A stretch of 40,741 bases of DNA, from contig JAKPCT010000300.1 of assembly GCA_029553165.1 (NCBI GenBank), forward strand, positions 1 through 40,741, written 5' to 3'. Position numbers and translations under genes: made by a program. Under the pieces are notes generated by a model. It saw only the letters and a program-made list of their open reading frames with translations. It did no database searches and was not told where the DNA came from. Positions 8,472 to 17,063 of this stretch are shown here, one piece after another (within the stretch, counting starts at the first letter, position 1; each line of letters begins with the position of its first letter). Source of the stretch: Bacillota bacterium (GTDB taxonomy: Bacteria; Bacillota; UBA4882; UBA8346).

Positions 8472-9719
8472 TTGAAAGCCGAAATCGTCTGTATCGGAAC
8501 CGAACTGTTATTAGGGCATGTTGTTGATACTAATGCTTCATTTGTGGCCAGAGAACTGGCAGAACTGGGGATTGATCTGTTTCATAAAGCAACTGTTGGT
8601 GATAATTTACAACGGATTCAGGCGTTGCTGGAACAAGTCTGGCAGCAGGCGGACCTGATTATTTTATCCGGTGGCCTGGGCCCGACACAAGATGATTTAA
8701 CGCGGGAAGCGGTAGCATTATTGCTCCGGGAAGAACTGGAGTTTAATGAAGATGCCTGGCAGCAGATTGCTGGTTATTTTCAAAAAACCAATCGTACTCC
8801 GGTTGCCAGCAATCGTCGCCAAGCAATGTTTCCGCGTTCCGGAGAGGTGATCCCCAATCCGTTTGGTACAGCGCCGGGATTATTGGTGAATAAAGCCGGG
8901 CGGATCTTGATCGCGTTACCCGGTGTTCCCTACGAATTGAAAGGATTATGGGGGACATTTGTTAAACCGTATTTGTTACAACAGCTTGAGCAGCAGCAGA
9001 AGATGGTGATCACTTCGCGAATGGTAAAGATGGCTGGTATTGGCGAATCAGCTATGGAAGAGAAAGTGATCGATCTGATTAATAACCAGAGTAATCCAAC
9101 GATTGCGCCGTATGCCGGACAAAATGAGGTTTACCTTCGGATTACGGCTAAGAGCGAGTCAAAAGCGAAGAATGATGAATTGATTGCCCAGACAATGCAG
9201 GCGATCGAGTCAAGACTGGCTGAATATATCTTTGGGTATGATACCGATAATCTCGAGACAGTGATCGGGCGAATCCTGAAACAACGTGGGTGGCGGTTGG
9301 CAGTAGCCGAGTCGTGCACCGGAGGTTTGTTGGCCCATCGAATCACTAATATTCCGGGATGTTCAGAATACTATGTCGGTGGGATCAACAGTTACAGTAA
9401 TGAACTTAAGATTGGTTTGCTGGGAGTTCCAGAGGCGACGATTGATACTTATGGGGCAGTCAGTGAAGAGACCGCCAAAGCAATGGCTGAAGGTATTAAA
9501 CAGGTTACGAAAGCGCATGTCGGAGTAGCGATTACCGGAATTGCCGGGCCTGATGGCGGGACACCCAATAAACCGGTCGGATTGGTTTTTATCGCAGTCA
9601 GTCTACCGGATTATACCAGAGTCGAAAAGCGCACTTTTCCGTTTGACCGCTTGGGAAATAAGGAAGCAGCGGCGAAGACGGCATTAACTTTATTATGGCA
9701 GGAATTATGTAAGGTTTAA
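8472..9719 (+). CDS. cinA: CinA, competence/damage-inducible protein
   Basis: A 415-residue two-domain protein. The N-terminal molybdopterin-binding-like domain (1-170) has IVCIGTELLLGHVVDTN and LSGGLGPTQDD. The C-terminal PncC-type domain (about 255-415) has AVAESCTGGLL and ITGIAGPDGGT, the nicotinamide-nucleotide amidase motifs. In other bacteria CinA acts in NAD recycling and is linked to competence and recA expression. The TTG start at 8472 lies 11 bases after AAGGGG. It is followed six bases later by TTG-rich sequence and thpR. The cinA-thpR-recA neighbourhood is conserved in Firmicutes. Confidence 0.95.
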   Translation: MKAEIVCIGTELLLGHVVDTNASFVARELAELGIDLFHKATVGDNLQRIQALLEQVWQQADLIILSGGLGPTQDDLTREAVALLLREELEFNEDAWQQIAGYFQKTNRTPVASNRRQAMFPRSGEVIPNPFGTAPGLLVNKAGRILIALPGVPYELKGLWGTFVKPYLLQQLEQQQKMVITSRMVKMAGIGESAMEEKVIDLINNQSNPTIAPYAGQNEVYLRITAKSESKAKNDELIAQTMQAIESRLAEYIFGYDTDNLETVIGRILKQRGWRLAVAESCTGGLLAHRITNIPGCSEYYVGGINSYSNELKIGLLGVPEATIDTYGAVSEETAKAMAEGIKQVTKAHVGVAITGIAGPDGGTPNKPVGLVFIAVSLPDYTRVEKRTFPFDRLGNKEAAAKTALTLLWQELCKV

Positions 9720-9742
9720 TTAATTTGTTTAAGGTGGATTTG

Positions 9743-10291
9743 ATGCGGGCTTTTATTGGGATTGAGTTAGCGGAACAGATGGTAGCAGAAGTTGCTGCGC
9801 TGATGGAGAGATTAAAGCTTGATTATCATGGTTGGCGCTGGACTAAACCTGCCAATCTTCATATCACACTGAAATTTTTGGGAGAAGTCACCAATGAACA
9901 GTTGGACTCGCTTGATCGCAGCCTGCAAACAGTGGCGTTACAGCATGGAAAATTCTCATTTTCACTTGGCAAATTGGGTTGTTTTCCAAACTATAGCGCT
10001 CCCAAAGTACTGTGGCTTGGAGTTGAAAAAGGCTCAGCGCAGCTTGTCAACCTGGCCGAAACAGTTGCAACATGCTGTATGAAGCATGGTTTTAGTAGTG
10101 ACAGTAAGCGATTTCAACCACATTTAACTATCGGACGGGCTGGCAATGGTTTGAAACCACTGGTGCCTAATAATTTGAAGCCACAGTTGCAAATGGAGAC
10201 AACGGTCACCAAATTTATTTTGATCGAGAGTAAATTAAGCCCGGCGGGACCAAGTTATTTTAACCGAAAGCTATACTTTCTAAATCAATAA
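9743..10291 (+). CDS. thpR: RNA 2',3'-cyclic phosphodiesterase (LigT/ThpR family)
   Basis: A 182-residue member of the 2H phosphoesterase superfamily, hydrolysing 2',3'-cyclic phosphate ends of RNA. The two HxTx catalytic motifs are present: HITLKFLGE (about residue 39) and HLTIGRAG (about 127). The N-terminus MRAFIGIEL is typical. ATG 9743 is chosen because AAGGTGG (9731-9737) precedes it at normal spacing; an upstream in-frame TTG has no site. It belongs with cinA and, across the inserted gene that follows, recA. Confidence 0.93.
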   Translation: MRAFIGIELAEQMVAEVAALMERLKLDYHGWRWTKPANLHITLKFLGEVTNEQLDSLDRSLQTVALQHGKFSFSLGKLGCFPNYSAPKVLWLGVEKGSAQLVNLAETVATCCMKHGFSSDSKRFQPHLTIGRAGNGLKPLVPNNLKPQLQMETTVTKFILIESKLSPAGPSYFNRKLYFLNQ

Positions 10292-10312
10292 ATCGGACGG
10301 GTAGTTACAAAA

Positions 10313-11002
10313 ATGAGTTGTAATAATACAGAGAAACAATTTTGGAGCCAATGGGCGAAATATAAGGGGCGAGATTACCGGTCAGTATCATACGGAAATA
10401 ATAAAGTCGAATTGTATGATAAGGACGATTTTTTAATGAAAAATCTCCTCTACACAGTAACTTCAGCAGAGCTTGAGGATAGTTATACTCTAATGATTCG
10501 CGGCATATTACAGGGAATTGAATACCTGGTATATGAAATCGAGAATGAGACTGTTACATATACGAAGTATGTAAGTGCTCAAGAGTTTGTCAAAAAGCCG
10601 GTAACAGATTTTGAGTTGATTTATTCTCAAAAAAACCACCGGGATTATGTTGAAAAAGACATTATATTTATCGATGAAAAACGTATTGATAGAGAGAAGG
10701 TTAATCAAAGATTTTGGCCTAACGAAATGGCCTCGGGGAATATTATGTTTTCAGTATTAGAAGATGTGATCACAATTAAAGATTTGAATATAGCTTTAGA
10801 AAAACTTTATAGTGCAAGAATCACAGACAAGGGCGGCTTTCCTGAAGCGATACTGTGGGATGAGTATCAAGCCTGGCTTAGTATTGATGGCCACAGATTG
10901 GATATAAATTCGTATTTGGGTATAGTTACTGTTGCTCCGAATGATGAGGGCGGAAATAAATATATTATGGAGATTGTAGATTATTTAAATCAAATATTTT
11001 AG
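10313..11002 (+). CDS. Hypothetical protein, unrecognised (229 residues)
   Basis: Not recognised. A soluble, acidic protein with no signal peptide or membrane segment, many aromatic residues (several Tyr in IEYLVYEIENETVTYTKY) and a C-terminal segment with a conserved-looking Gly-Ile-Val-Thr-Val-Ala-Pro patch. Its ribosome binding site is weak and its sequence is AT-rich. It sits between thpR and recA, which are normally contiguous in this neighbourhood, so it looks like an insertion. The overall look (small, acidic, isolated, near possible transposase debris) resembles polymorphic-toxin immunity proteins, but no family can be named. Confidence 0.7.
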   Translation: MSCNNTEKQFWSQWAKYKGRDYRSVSYGNNKVELYDKDDFLMKNLLYTVTSAELEDSYTLMIRGILQGIEYLVYEIENETVTYTKYVSAQEFVKKPVTDFELIYSQKNHRDYVEKDIIFIDEKRIDREKVNQRFWPNEMASGNIMFSVLEDVITIKDLNIALEKLYSARITDKGGFPEAILWDEYQAWLSIDGHRLDINSYLGIVTVAPNDEGGNKYIMEIVDYLNQIF

Positions 11003-11114
11003 TCAAAAATGAACTATTTTTGTTACTTAAGTGAATGTAGGAAAAGAACACCTACTTGTTGTCGGGCATTCGGGCAGCGCAAAAAGACGTATCGGAAACT
11101 TCAGACAATAAATG

Positions 11115-11185
11115 AATATTTATTTTGGAGGTGAATAATAAATCACAATTACGGGGACAGTTTCAGCGCATTTTGATGGAGATAT
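11115..11185. other. Orphan ribosome-binding site and possible mobile-element remnant
   Basis: TTGGAGGTGAATAATAA (about 11127-11143) is an excellent Shine-Dalgarno sequence with no frame behind it. It is followed by AATTACGGGGACAGTTTC, a type of string often seen at the ends of Y1/REP-associated transposase genes. This may be decayed mobile DNA between the inserted gene and recA. Low confidence. Confidence 0.25.
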
Positions 11186-11189
11186 TTAT

Positions 11190-11218
11190 TTGACACCGGC
11201 GGACAAATCTGGTATACT
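11190..11218 (+). promoter_or_regulatory. Sigma-A promoter of recA
   Basis: TTGACA (11190-11195), exactly 17 bases, TATACT (11213-11218): a near-perfect sigma-A promoter. A LexA box directly follows the -10 element. Confidence 0.88.
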
Positions 11219-11232
11219 AGAACATATGTTTG
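11219..11232 (+). promoter_or_regulatory. LexA (SOS) operator of recA
   Basis: GAACATATGTTT (11220-11231) matches the Firmicute LexA/DinR box CGAAC-N4-GTTCG at its GAAC....GTT core. It lies where transcription would begin, just downstream of the -10 element, so LexA bound here would block recA until DNA damage. Confidence 0.85.
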
Positions 11233-11256
11233 GAGCAGAAACGGAGGGCTATGATA

Positions 11257-12300
11257 GTGTCCAACAAAGAAAAAGCTTTAGAAGTTGCTTTATTACAGAT
11301 TGAAAAACAGTTTGGCAAAGGATCAATTATGAAGATGGGGGACTCTGCCAAATTAAATATTGAAACTATTCCTACGGGAGCAATTTCGCTTGATTTGGCG
11401 TTAGGGGTAGGAGGAATCCCACGTGGAAGAATTATCGAAATTTATGGTCCGGAATCTTCCGGTAAAACGACAGTAGCTTTGCACATTGCCGCTGAAGCAC
11501 AAAGATTAGGAGGAATAGCTGCTTTTATTGATGCGGAACATGCGCTGGATCCGCTTTATGCCAAGAAGTTGGGAGTAGACATTGATAATCTCTTAATCTC
11601 ACAACCGGATACGGGCGAGCAGGCGCTGGAGATTGCCGAAGCGTTGGTAAGAAGCGGGGCGGTTGATGTAATTGTGATCGACTCTGTAGCCGCTTTGACT
11701 CCTCAAGCCGAGATTGAAGGCGAGATGGGAGATTCGCATGTTGGGCTTCAGGCACGGTTGATGTCTCAAGCCTTGCGAAAATTGACTGCAGTCATTAGCA
11801 AATCAAATACTATTGCCATCTTTATCAACCAGATCCGGGAGAAAGTCGGGGTAATGTTTGGCAATCCGGAAACCACTCCTGGTGGGCGCGCATTGAAATT
11901 CTATGCTTCAGTGCGACTGGAGATCAGAAAGATCGAAACTTTAAAGCAAGGTACTGATGTGATCGGAAGCCGTACCAAAGCTAAAGTGGTTAAGAACAAA
12001 GTGGCTCCGCCTTTCAAAGAGGCCGAATTTGATATTATCTATGGTGAGGGAATCTCTAAAATTGGCTGTATCCTTGATTTAGCAGTCGATTTGAATATTA
12101 TTAACAAGAGTGGAGCCTGGTTCTCATACGGTGATAACCGAATCGGGCAGGGTAGAGAGAACGCAAAAGAGTTTTTGAGTAAAGATCCGAAGTTGTTATC
12201 GGAGGTTGAAAGGAAAGTTCGTGAGGCGTTAGGATTACCCATTACTAAAGAAGAGATAGCCGCAACCAAAGATTCCAAGGAAGAAATTAAGGAGAAGTAG
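11257..12300 (+). CDS. recA: Recombinase RecA
   Basis: A 347-residue recombinase that forms filaments on single-stranded DNA, promotes strand exchange and triggers LexA self-cleavage. The Walker [10 protein letters not shown] (about 66-74), [12 protein letters not shown] (Walker B) and the L1 and L2 DNA-binding loops ([40 protein letters not shown]) are intact. GTG 11257 lies nine bases after GGAGG (11243-11247); ATG 11251 is in frame but only three bases away. The promoter and LexA box upstream show SOS control. recX follows with a one-base gap. Confidence 0.98.
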   Translation: MSNKEKALEVALLQIEKQFGKGSIMKMGDSAKLNIETIPTGAISLDLALGVGGIPRGRIIEIYGPESSGKTTVALHIAAEAQRLGGIAAFIDAEHALDPLYAKKLGVDIDNLLISQPDTGEQALEIAEALVRSGAVDVIVIDSVAALTPQAEIEGEMGDSHVGLQARLMSQALRKLTAVISKSNTIAIFINQIREKVGVMFGNPETTPGGRALKFYASVRLEIRKIETLKQGTDVIGSRTKAKVVKNKVAPPFKEAEFDIIYGEGISKIGCILDLAVDLNIINKSGAWFSYGDNRIGQGRENAKEFLSKDPKLLSEVERKVREALGLPITKEEIAATKDSKEEIKEK

Positions 12301-12301
12301 T

Positions 12302-12751
12302 TTGTCACAGAAGCAACGACCGGGAATAATGGATGTTGCACTCAAGTTACTAAGTAAACAATCCTACAGTCAAAGCAAGCTTTACGAACGGTTGAGAAGA
12401 AACGGTTTTGATTCCGAAACAATTGAAGATTGTATAATTCGCTTAGTGGAATGGGGTTACTTAAATGATCGCGAATATACGAGCCGGAAAATTGAACTGT
12501 TAATAGCGAAGTTAAAAAGCCGTTGTTATATTAAAAATTATTTAATAAATGAAGGATTAGAAGAAAATTTAATTGATAGTTTGTTAGATGAGGCTTATCC
12601 GGAAAGTTTGGAAATCCAGATTGCGGAACGATTGTTAACAAAGCACAGAAATAGTAGTAAAAAGAGGACAGTAGATTACCGGATTTTAGTCAGAGGAGGT
12701 TTCAGCGAAAACACCATTTCCAAGTGTTTTCCTGAGCTAGATACTACTTGA
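12302..12751 (+). CDS. recX: RecA regulatory protein RecX
   Basis: A 149-residue three-helix-repeat protein that modulates RecA filaments. MDVALKLLSKQSYSQSKLYERLRRNGFDSETIEDCIIRLVEWGYLND is the typical first RecX repeat, with further repeats at about 60-100 and 105-145. The TTG start (12302) is one base past the recA stop, and AAGGAGAAG within the recA end serves as the binding site. Co-transcription with recA means it shares SOS induction. Confidence 0.92.
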   Translation: MSQKQRPGIMDVALKLLSKQSYSQSKLYERLRRNGFDSETIEDCIIRLVEWGYLNDREYTSRKIELLIAKLKSRCYIKNYLINEGLEENLIDSLLDEAYPESLEIQIAERLLTKHRNSSKKRTVDYRILVRGGFSENTISKCFPELDTT

Positions 12752-12799
12752 CACCGCTATTAAAAACGGTTACAATGAATTCTTGAGGACAGAACATGG

Positions 12800-12836
12800 G
12801 CCGAGTTCTAACTCGGCTTGTTTTGTATTCTTTTTT
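12800..12836 (+). terminator. Rho-independent terminator after recA-recX
   Basis: GCCGAGTT (12800-12807) pairs perfectly with AACTCGGC (12810-12817) across a 2-base loop (in practice a larger loop), followed by a T-rich tract to 12836. Confidence 0.85.
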
Positions 12837-12905
12837 AAACTCAATTTCCGAATCGCAATGATTGAAAATATGTAATAAAATTGAAATATTCAGGAGGTGA
12901 TTGTC

Positions 12906-14426
12906 ATCGAAATATTTTTTGGAGTAATTATTGGCATCGTTTTGGGATGCGTAGGATATATATTTTATAGCAAACTCAGACTAATGTCGGCCAAAGATAG
13001 TGCCAAGAAAATTATTGATGACGCTACAAAAGAGGTGGAATCAATCAAGCGTGAGGTGCTGTTGGAAGCAAAAGAAGAGGCCCTCAAGGTAAAAAATGAA
13101 CTAGAACGTGAAACTAGGGAAAGACGCACTGAAATTCAAAGATTAGAAAAACGTTTATTGCAAAAAGAAGAATCATTAGACCGGAAATTTGAGACATTAG
13201 AAAAAAAAGAAGAAACATTAGTACGTAAAGAAAATGAAGTTGAAAAAATTAAGGCGGAACTACAAGAGATTCATCAACGTCATCGCAGTGAACTGGAACG
13301 GATCTCTAATCTCAGTAGTGAAGAAGCAAAGGCGCTTCTGTTGAAAGATGTTGAAGAAGAGATTCAGCAGGAAATTGCGATTAAAATTAGAGATTTAGAA
13401 GCTAAAGCCAAAGAAGAATCTGACCGCAAGGGCAGGGAGATTATTTCACTGGCAATCCAAAGATGTGCCGCCGATCATGTTGCTGAGGCAACGGTATCAG
13501 TTGTAGCATTACCTAATGATGAAATGAAGGGACGAATCATCGGCCGTGAAGGACGTAATATTCGTGCCTTAGAAACCTTAACCGGTATTGATTTAATTAT
13601 TGATGACACACCGGAAGCGGTTATTTTGTCAGGATTTGATCCGATCCGTCGCGAGGTTGCCAGATTGGCGCTTGAAAAGCTGATCTCCGATGGCAGAATT
13701 CATCCGGCCCGGATTGAAGAAATGGTGGAGAAATCCCAAAAAGAGGTTGAAAGTATTATTAAAGAAGAAGGGGAACGTGCTACCTTTGAAACCGGGATTC
13801 ACGGACTTCATCCGGAGTTAATCAAGTTGCTGGGAAGGTTGAAATACCGGACCAGTTATGGTCAGAATGTCTTGAAACATTCAATTGAGGTATCGCATCT
13901 TTGTGGTGTTATGGCTGGTGAAATTGGAGCTGACATAACCCTGGCTAAGAGAGCGGGTCTGCTCCATGATATTGGGAAAGCGGTGAATCATGAAGTAGAG
14001 GGTCCGCATGTGACAATCGGAGCCGATTTGGCTAAGAAATACCGGGAAAATCCTTTGGTGGTCAATGCAATTGCCGCACATCATGGTGATGTTGAAGCGG
14101 CAACCGTTGAAGCCGTACTGGTTCAAGCTGCGGATGCGGTGTCTGCTGCCCGACCAGGCGCACGGCGTGAGACATTGGAAACTTACATTAAACGTTTGGA
14201 AAAATTAGAGAATATAGCCGATTCATTTGAAGGTGTTGAGAAAGCGTATGCAATTCAAGCCGGGCGTGAGATTAGGATTATGGTCAAGCCGGATCGGGTT
14301 GATGATCTGAACGCAGTGCGAATCGCCAGAGAGATTGTCAAGAAGATTGAAGAAGAGATGGAGTATCCGGGACAGATTAAGGTTACGGTTATTCGTGAGA
14401 CCAGAGCTGTCGATTATGCAAAATAA
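12906..14426 (+). CDS. rny: Ribonuclease Y (start codon non-canonical, probably ATC)
   Basis: A membrane-anchored endoribonuclease that initiates mRNA decay in Firmicutes. An N-terminal transmembrane helix (about residues 3-23) precedes a long charged coiled coil (about 30-190), a KH domain ([19 protein letters not shown], about 210) and an HD domain ([12 protein letters not shown], about 355). Length is about 506 residues, usual for the family. No ATG, GTG or TTG is in frame behind the very strong AGGAGGTGA (12892-12900). The in-frame GTG at 12897 lies inside that site. ATC 12906, eight bases after AGGAGG, is the best-placed codon, so an infC-like AUU/AUC start is inferred. The rest of the gene is intact. 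Confidence 0.93.
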   Translation: MEIFFGVIIGIVLGCVGYIFYSKLRLMSAKDSAKKIIDDATKEVESIKREVLLEAKEEALKVKNELERETRERRTEIQRLEKRLLQKEESLDRKFETLEKKEETLVRKENEVEKIKAELQEIHQRHRSELERISNLSSEEAKALLLKDVEEEIQQEIAIKIRDLEAKAKEESDRKGREIISLAIQRCAADHVAEATVSVVALPNDEMKGRIIGREGRNIRALETLTGIDLIIDDTPEAVILSGFDPIRREVARLALEKLISDGRIHPARIEEMVEKSQKEVESIIKEEGERATFETGIHGLHPELIKLLGRLKYRTSYGQNVLKHSIEVSHLCGVMAGEIGADITLAKRAGLLHDIGKAVNHEVEGPHVTIGADLAKKYRENPLVVNAIAAHHGDVEAATVEAVLVQAADAVSAARPGARRETLETYIKRLEKLENIADSFEGVEKAYAIQAGREIRIMVKPDRVDDLNAVRIAREIVKKIEEEMEYPGQIKVTVIRETRAVDYAK

Positions 14427-14539
14427 ATTTTAAACCGGTACTAGTATTATTTAAGAAACTATCCGATAATAATGGTATATAATAAAATTAATCACAAAGA
14501 ACCAGATCAGTTTTATAACGCCGGAAAGGGGGAGGAAAC

Positions 14540-15079
14540 ATGAAAGGGATCTTCTGGAAAGAGGGGGAGTCCTTCTCCAATTCCATGAGTTTAATTGCAT
14601 TTTTACTTGTCAGGTATCCCGAAATCGGTTCAATTCGTTTCGACCCCACCAAAAAAACTTTACAATTTACATTTGTCTTGTTAAAGTTTTTATCTGATGA
14701 AGAGTTAAAGCAGTTTGAAGAGAAGTTATTATTAAGCCTTAATTCAATATCAGTGCTACAGGAACGGGAATTAGGCAAGATTGAACTTCAATGTACGGTA
14801 GAAGAAGGCGGACTTTCTTTTTTAGAAATAACCCGAGATATTGGTAGTTTGACGCAAGATGAAATTGCATTAATGATCGGACTGATCCAACAATTTTTTG
14901 AAGGTATGATTTTGTTGGATCAGGACGATACTGTACAGGAAGAAGAGATGGCCCTTCAGGAAGAAATGATTGAACATATGTTGGAAGATTTGAAAGATTC
15001 ACGCCAAGAAAAAAGACTGATTGGATTCCGCGAAGAAGGCAGAGTGATGATCTTTAACCGGGCAAATTTGCCGAAGTAA
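14540..15079 (+). CDS. Hypothetical protein between rny and ymdB (179 residues)
   Basis: Not recognised by family. Strong evidence of translation: GGGGGAGG (14528-14534) before ATG 14540, and codon use like its neighbours. The predicted protein is soluble and alternates helix and strand, with an acidic, Met/Glu-rich helix at about 130-155 (QEEEMALQEEMIEHMLEDL). It ends in a segment reading GFREEGRVMIFNRA. It sits in the otherwise conserved rny-ymdB-spoVS set. Possible role in the same RNA-turnover or sporulation context is only a guess from position. Confidence 0.75.
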   Translation: MKGIFWKEGESFSNSMSLIAFLLVRYPEIGSIRFDPTKKTLQFTFVLLKFLSDEELKQFEEKLLLSLNSISVLQERELGKIELQCTVEEGGLSFLEITRDIGSLTQDEIALMIGLIQQFFEGMILLDQDDTVQEEEMALQEEMIEHMLEDLKDSRQEKRLIGFREEGRVMIFNRANLPK

Positions 15080-15088
15080 AAAACAGAT

Positions 15089-15141
15089 GCCATTTAGTTT
15101 TGGCAATAAAATATTGTTGAAGCCGAATGGCTTATTTTTTT
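15089..15141 (+). terminator. Terminator/possible attenuator before ymdB
   Basis: AAGCC-GAAT-GGCTT (15120-15133) followed by ATTTTTTT is a compact terminator only a few bases before the ymdB ribosome binding site. An upstream GCCATT (15089-15094) can pair with AATGGC (15126-15131) and would break the terminator hairpin. It can also pair weakly with TGGC (15101-15104). The pattern allows terminator and antiterminator states; whether it is regulated is inference. Confidence 0.5.
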
Positions 15142-15153
15142 GGAGGAAAATAG

Positions 15154-15939
15154 TTGCTGAAGATACTTTTTATTGGAGATATCGTAGGGCGCCCAGGGCG
15201 TAAAATTGTCAAAACATTTTTGCAGGAATTAATTGCAGCCGAAGAAGTTGATTTAGTAATTGCCAACGGTGAAAATGCGGCCGGTGGATTCGGAATTACG
15301 CTTGAAGTGAGCCGGGAATTGTTTAATGCAGGGATAGATGTTATTACTTTAGGGAATCATACTTGGGACAATCGCGAAATTGATAAAGTATTAGAAGAGG
15401 AAGAAGCCGTAATCAGACCGGCTAATTATCCGGAGGGTACAATTGGTTCGGGGTATTACTTACATGAAACTGATAAAGGGATACTCGTTGGTGTGGTTAA
15501 CCTTTTAGGACAGGTTTTTATGGAACCGGTAGGTTGTCCGTTCCGGACCGCCAATAATTGTGTGAATCAAATCAGAAAGAAGACGAATATAATTATTGTA
15601 GATATTCATGCAGAAGCGACCTCGGAGAAGATGGCATTAGGCTGGTATCTTGACGGCAGGGTGACCGCAGTGTTGGGTACACATACCCATATTACTACTG
15701 CAGATGAGCGAATATTAACCAAAGGAACCGGATATATATCTGATGTAGGGATGACCGGACCGATCGATTCGGTTTTGGGGATCAAACCGGAAATCGTAAT
15801 CAATAAATTTATGTCAAAACGGCCTGCAAGATTTGAATTAGCAGATGGTCCAATTGAATTGAATGCTGTTTTAATCGAGGTTAACGAATATGGATTGACG
15901 TCCAATATCAAACGGATTAAACGTTCGCTCGAATCATAG
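15154..15939 (+). CDS. ymdB: YmdB-family metallophosphoesterase (2',3'-cyclic-nucleotide phosphodiesterase)
   Basis: A 261-residue calcineurin-like phosphoesterase. LFIGDIVGRPGR (first metal Asp), ANGENAAGGFG, LGNHTWDN (the GNHE/D-type motif), VDIHAEATSEK and GTHTHITTADE carry the metal ligands in family order. In Bacillus, YmdB hydrolyses cyclic nucleotides and influences biofilm and motility choice, and its gene follows rny as here. The TTG start at 15154 is behind GGAGG (15142-15146). Confidence 0.93.
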   Translation: MLKILFIGDIVGRPGRKIVKTFLQELIAAEEVDLVIANGENAAGGFGITLEVSRELFNAGIDVITLGNHTWDNREIDKVLEEEEAVIRPANYPEGTIGSGYYLHETDKGILVGVVNLLGQVFMEPVGCPFRTANNCVNQIRKKTNIIIVDIHAEATSEKMALGWYLDGRVTAVLGTHTHITTADERILTKGTGYISDVGMTGPIDSVLGIKPEIVINKFMSKRPARFELADGPIELNAVLIEVNEYGLTSNIKRIKRSLES

Positions 15940-15993
15940 AAGGTTCCTAACTGAAATTTAGAATGGCAGTAATAAGGCTGGAGGGGATTATTA

Positions 15994-16254
15994 ATGGAAA
16001 TATTAAAGGTTTCTGCAAATTCTAATCCAAATTCGGTAGCCGGCGCGTTAGCAGGAATCATCAGAGAAAAAGGAAGAGCCGAGATTCAAGTGATTGGCGC
16101 TGCTTCAATCAATCAAGCGATGAAAGCAATCGCAATTGCCCGTGGATATGTTGCCCCCAGTGGGATTGACCTGATTTTTATTCCTTCATTTGCCGAAGTG
16201 GAGATTGATGGTGAAGAACGCACTGCGATTCGATTAGTAGTTGAACCTCGTTAA
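15994..16254 (+). CDS. spoVS: Stage V sporulation protein S
   Basis: An 86-residue SpoVS protein of the Alba-like fold. MEILKVSANSNPNSVAGALA, GAASINQAMKAIAIARGY and IPSFAEVEIDGEERTAIRLVVEP match the near-invariant SpoVS sequence from end to end. It affects septation and spore coat/cortex development in Bacillus; its biochemical activity is probably nucleic-acid binding. The ATG follows CTGGAGGGG. The rny-ymdB-spoVS order is the same as in Bacillus. A strong terminator follows. Confidence 0.97.
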   Translation: MEILKVSANSNPNSVAGALAGIIREKGRAEIQVIGAASINQAMKAIAIARGYVAPSGIDLIFIPSFAEVEIDGEERTAIRLVVEPR

Positions 16255-16277
16255 TTAAAACCGGATATCATTAAATG

Positions 16278-16305
16278 AACTATCAAATTCTTTGATAGTT
16301 TTTTT
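16278..16305 (+). terminator. Rho-independent terminator after spoVS
   Basis: AACTATCAAA (16278-16287) pairs perfectly with TTTGATAGTT (16291-16300), with a 3-base loop, then TTTTT. Confidence 0.9.
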
Positions 16306-16486
16306 ACTGTTTATGTAATCTTGATGAGATTGTTCACTTTGGTTCGCAAGAAGAAAAGAGCTTGGCTATAATTACTTAAAGGGATCGTAATAGTTGAATC
16401 GAAATTACTAAGCACAAAGAAAACCCTCATTTACTGAATGGATATCAACATACAACAACGTAATTAAAAAATCCGGAGGGGATAAA

Positions 16487-17026
16487 ATGGAGCTTAGAGG
16501 TGTTAATATTCGACTACGTCCCTTGACAGTAAAAGATCTCTGTAAGATGGTTAACTGGAACTGTGATTCCGAAGTTCAATATTATGTTGACTGTAATCTG
16601 CCGGATAATCTTATTGAATTAGAACGATGGTATTCCGAAAATGTTCCCGACCGTAATTATCAGATTTATGGAATTGAAACTGTTGATGGAAAGCTAATCG
16701 GTGATCTGGAACTGGACCATATCTGTTGGAGTAAACGGGAAGCAGAGTTACGGATTAGGATTGGCGAAAAAAGTTATTGGGGTAAAGGATTGGGGACTGA
16801 AGCATTAAATTTATTTTTAGAGTTTGTCTTTGAAAAGAAGAGATTGAAACGGGTTTATCTTCGTGTTTATCACTTTAACGAACGGGCGATTCGCTGCTAT
16901 TTAAAGAATGGTTTTAAACAAAAAGGGATTTTACAACGGCAGAGCCATTCCTGGAAAGATATAGTGTTAATGGAAGTAGATGCAGTATCTTTTCGTAAAA
17001 TAGCGAAGTCAAAATTAGCGGGTTAA
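16487..17026 (+). CDS. GNAT-family N-acetyltransferase (RimJ/RimL type)
   Basis: A 179-residue acetyl-CoA-dependent acyltransferase. LRGVNIRLRPLTVKDL at the N-terminus, then RIGEKSYWGKGLGTEALNLFLEFVF (the Arg/Gln-x-x-Gly-x-Gly/Ala acetyl-CoA loop, here KGLGTE) and RVYHFNERAIRCYLKNGFKQKG are classic RimJ/L features. CGGAGGGG precedes the ATG. The substrate (ribosomal protein N-terminus, antibiotic or metabolite) cannot be inferred. It has its own space upstream and is followed by spo0A. Confidence 0.9.
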   Translation: MELRGVNIRLRPLTVKDLCKMVNWNCDSEVQYYVDCNLPDNLIELERWYSENVPDRNYQIYGIETVDGKLIGDLELDHICWSKREAELRIRIGEKSYWGKGLGTEALNLFLEFVFEKKRLKRVYLRVYHFNERAIRCYLKNGFKQKGILQRQSHSWKDIVLMEVDAVSFRKIAKSKLAG

Positions 17027-17063
17027 CAGTATTAATAAATTAAAAAAGGTAGCAGTTTACAGA

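Noticed and set aside
14455-14483. TATAAT at 14478-14483 as a promoter for the gene at 14540.
   Set aside because: No acceptable -35 element at 16-18 bases upstream and no extended -10.
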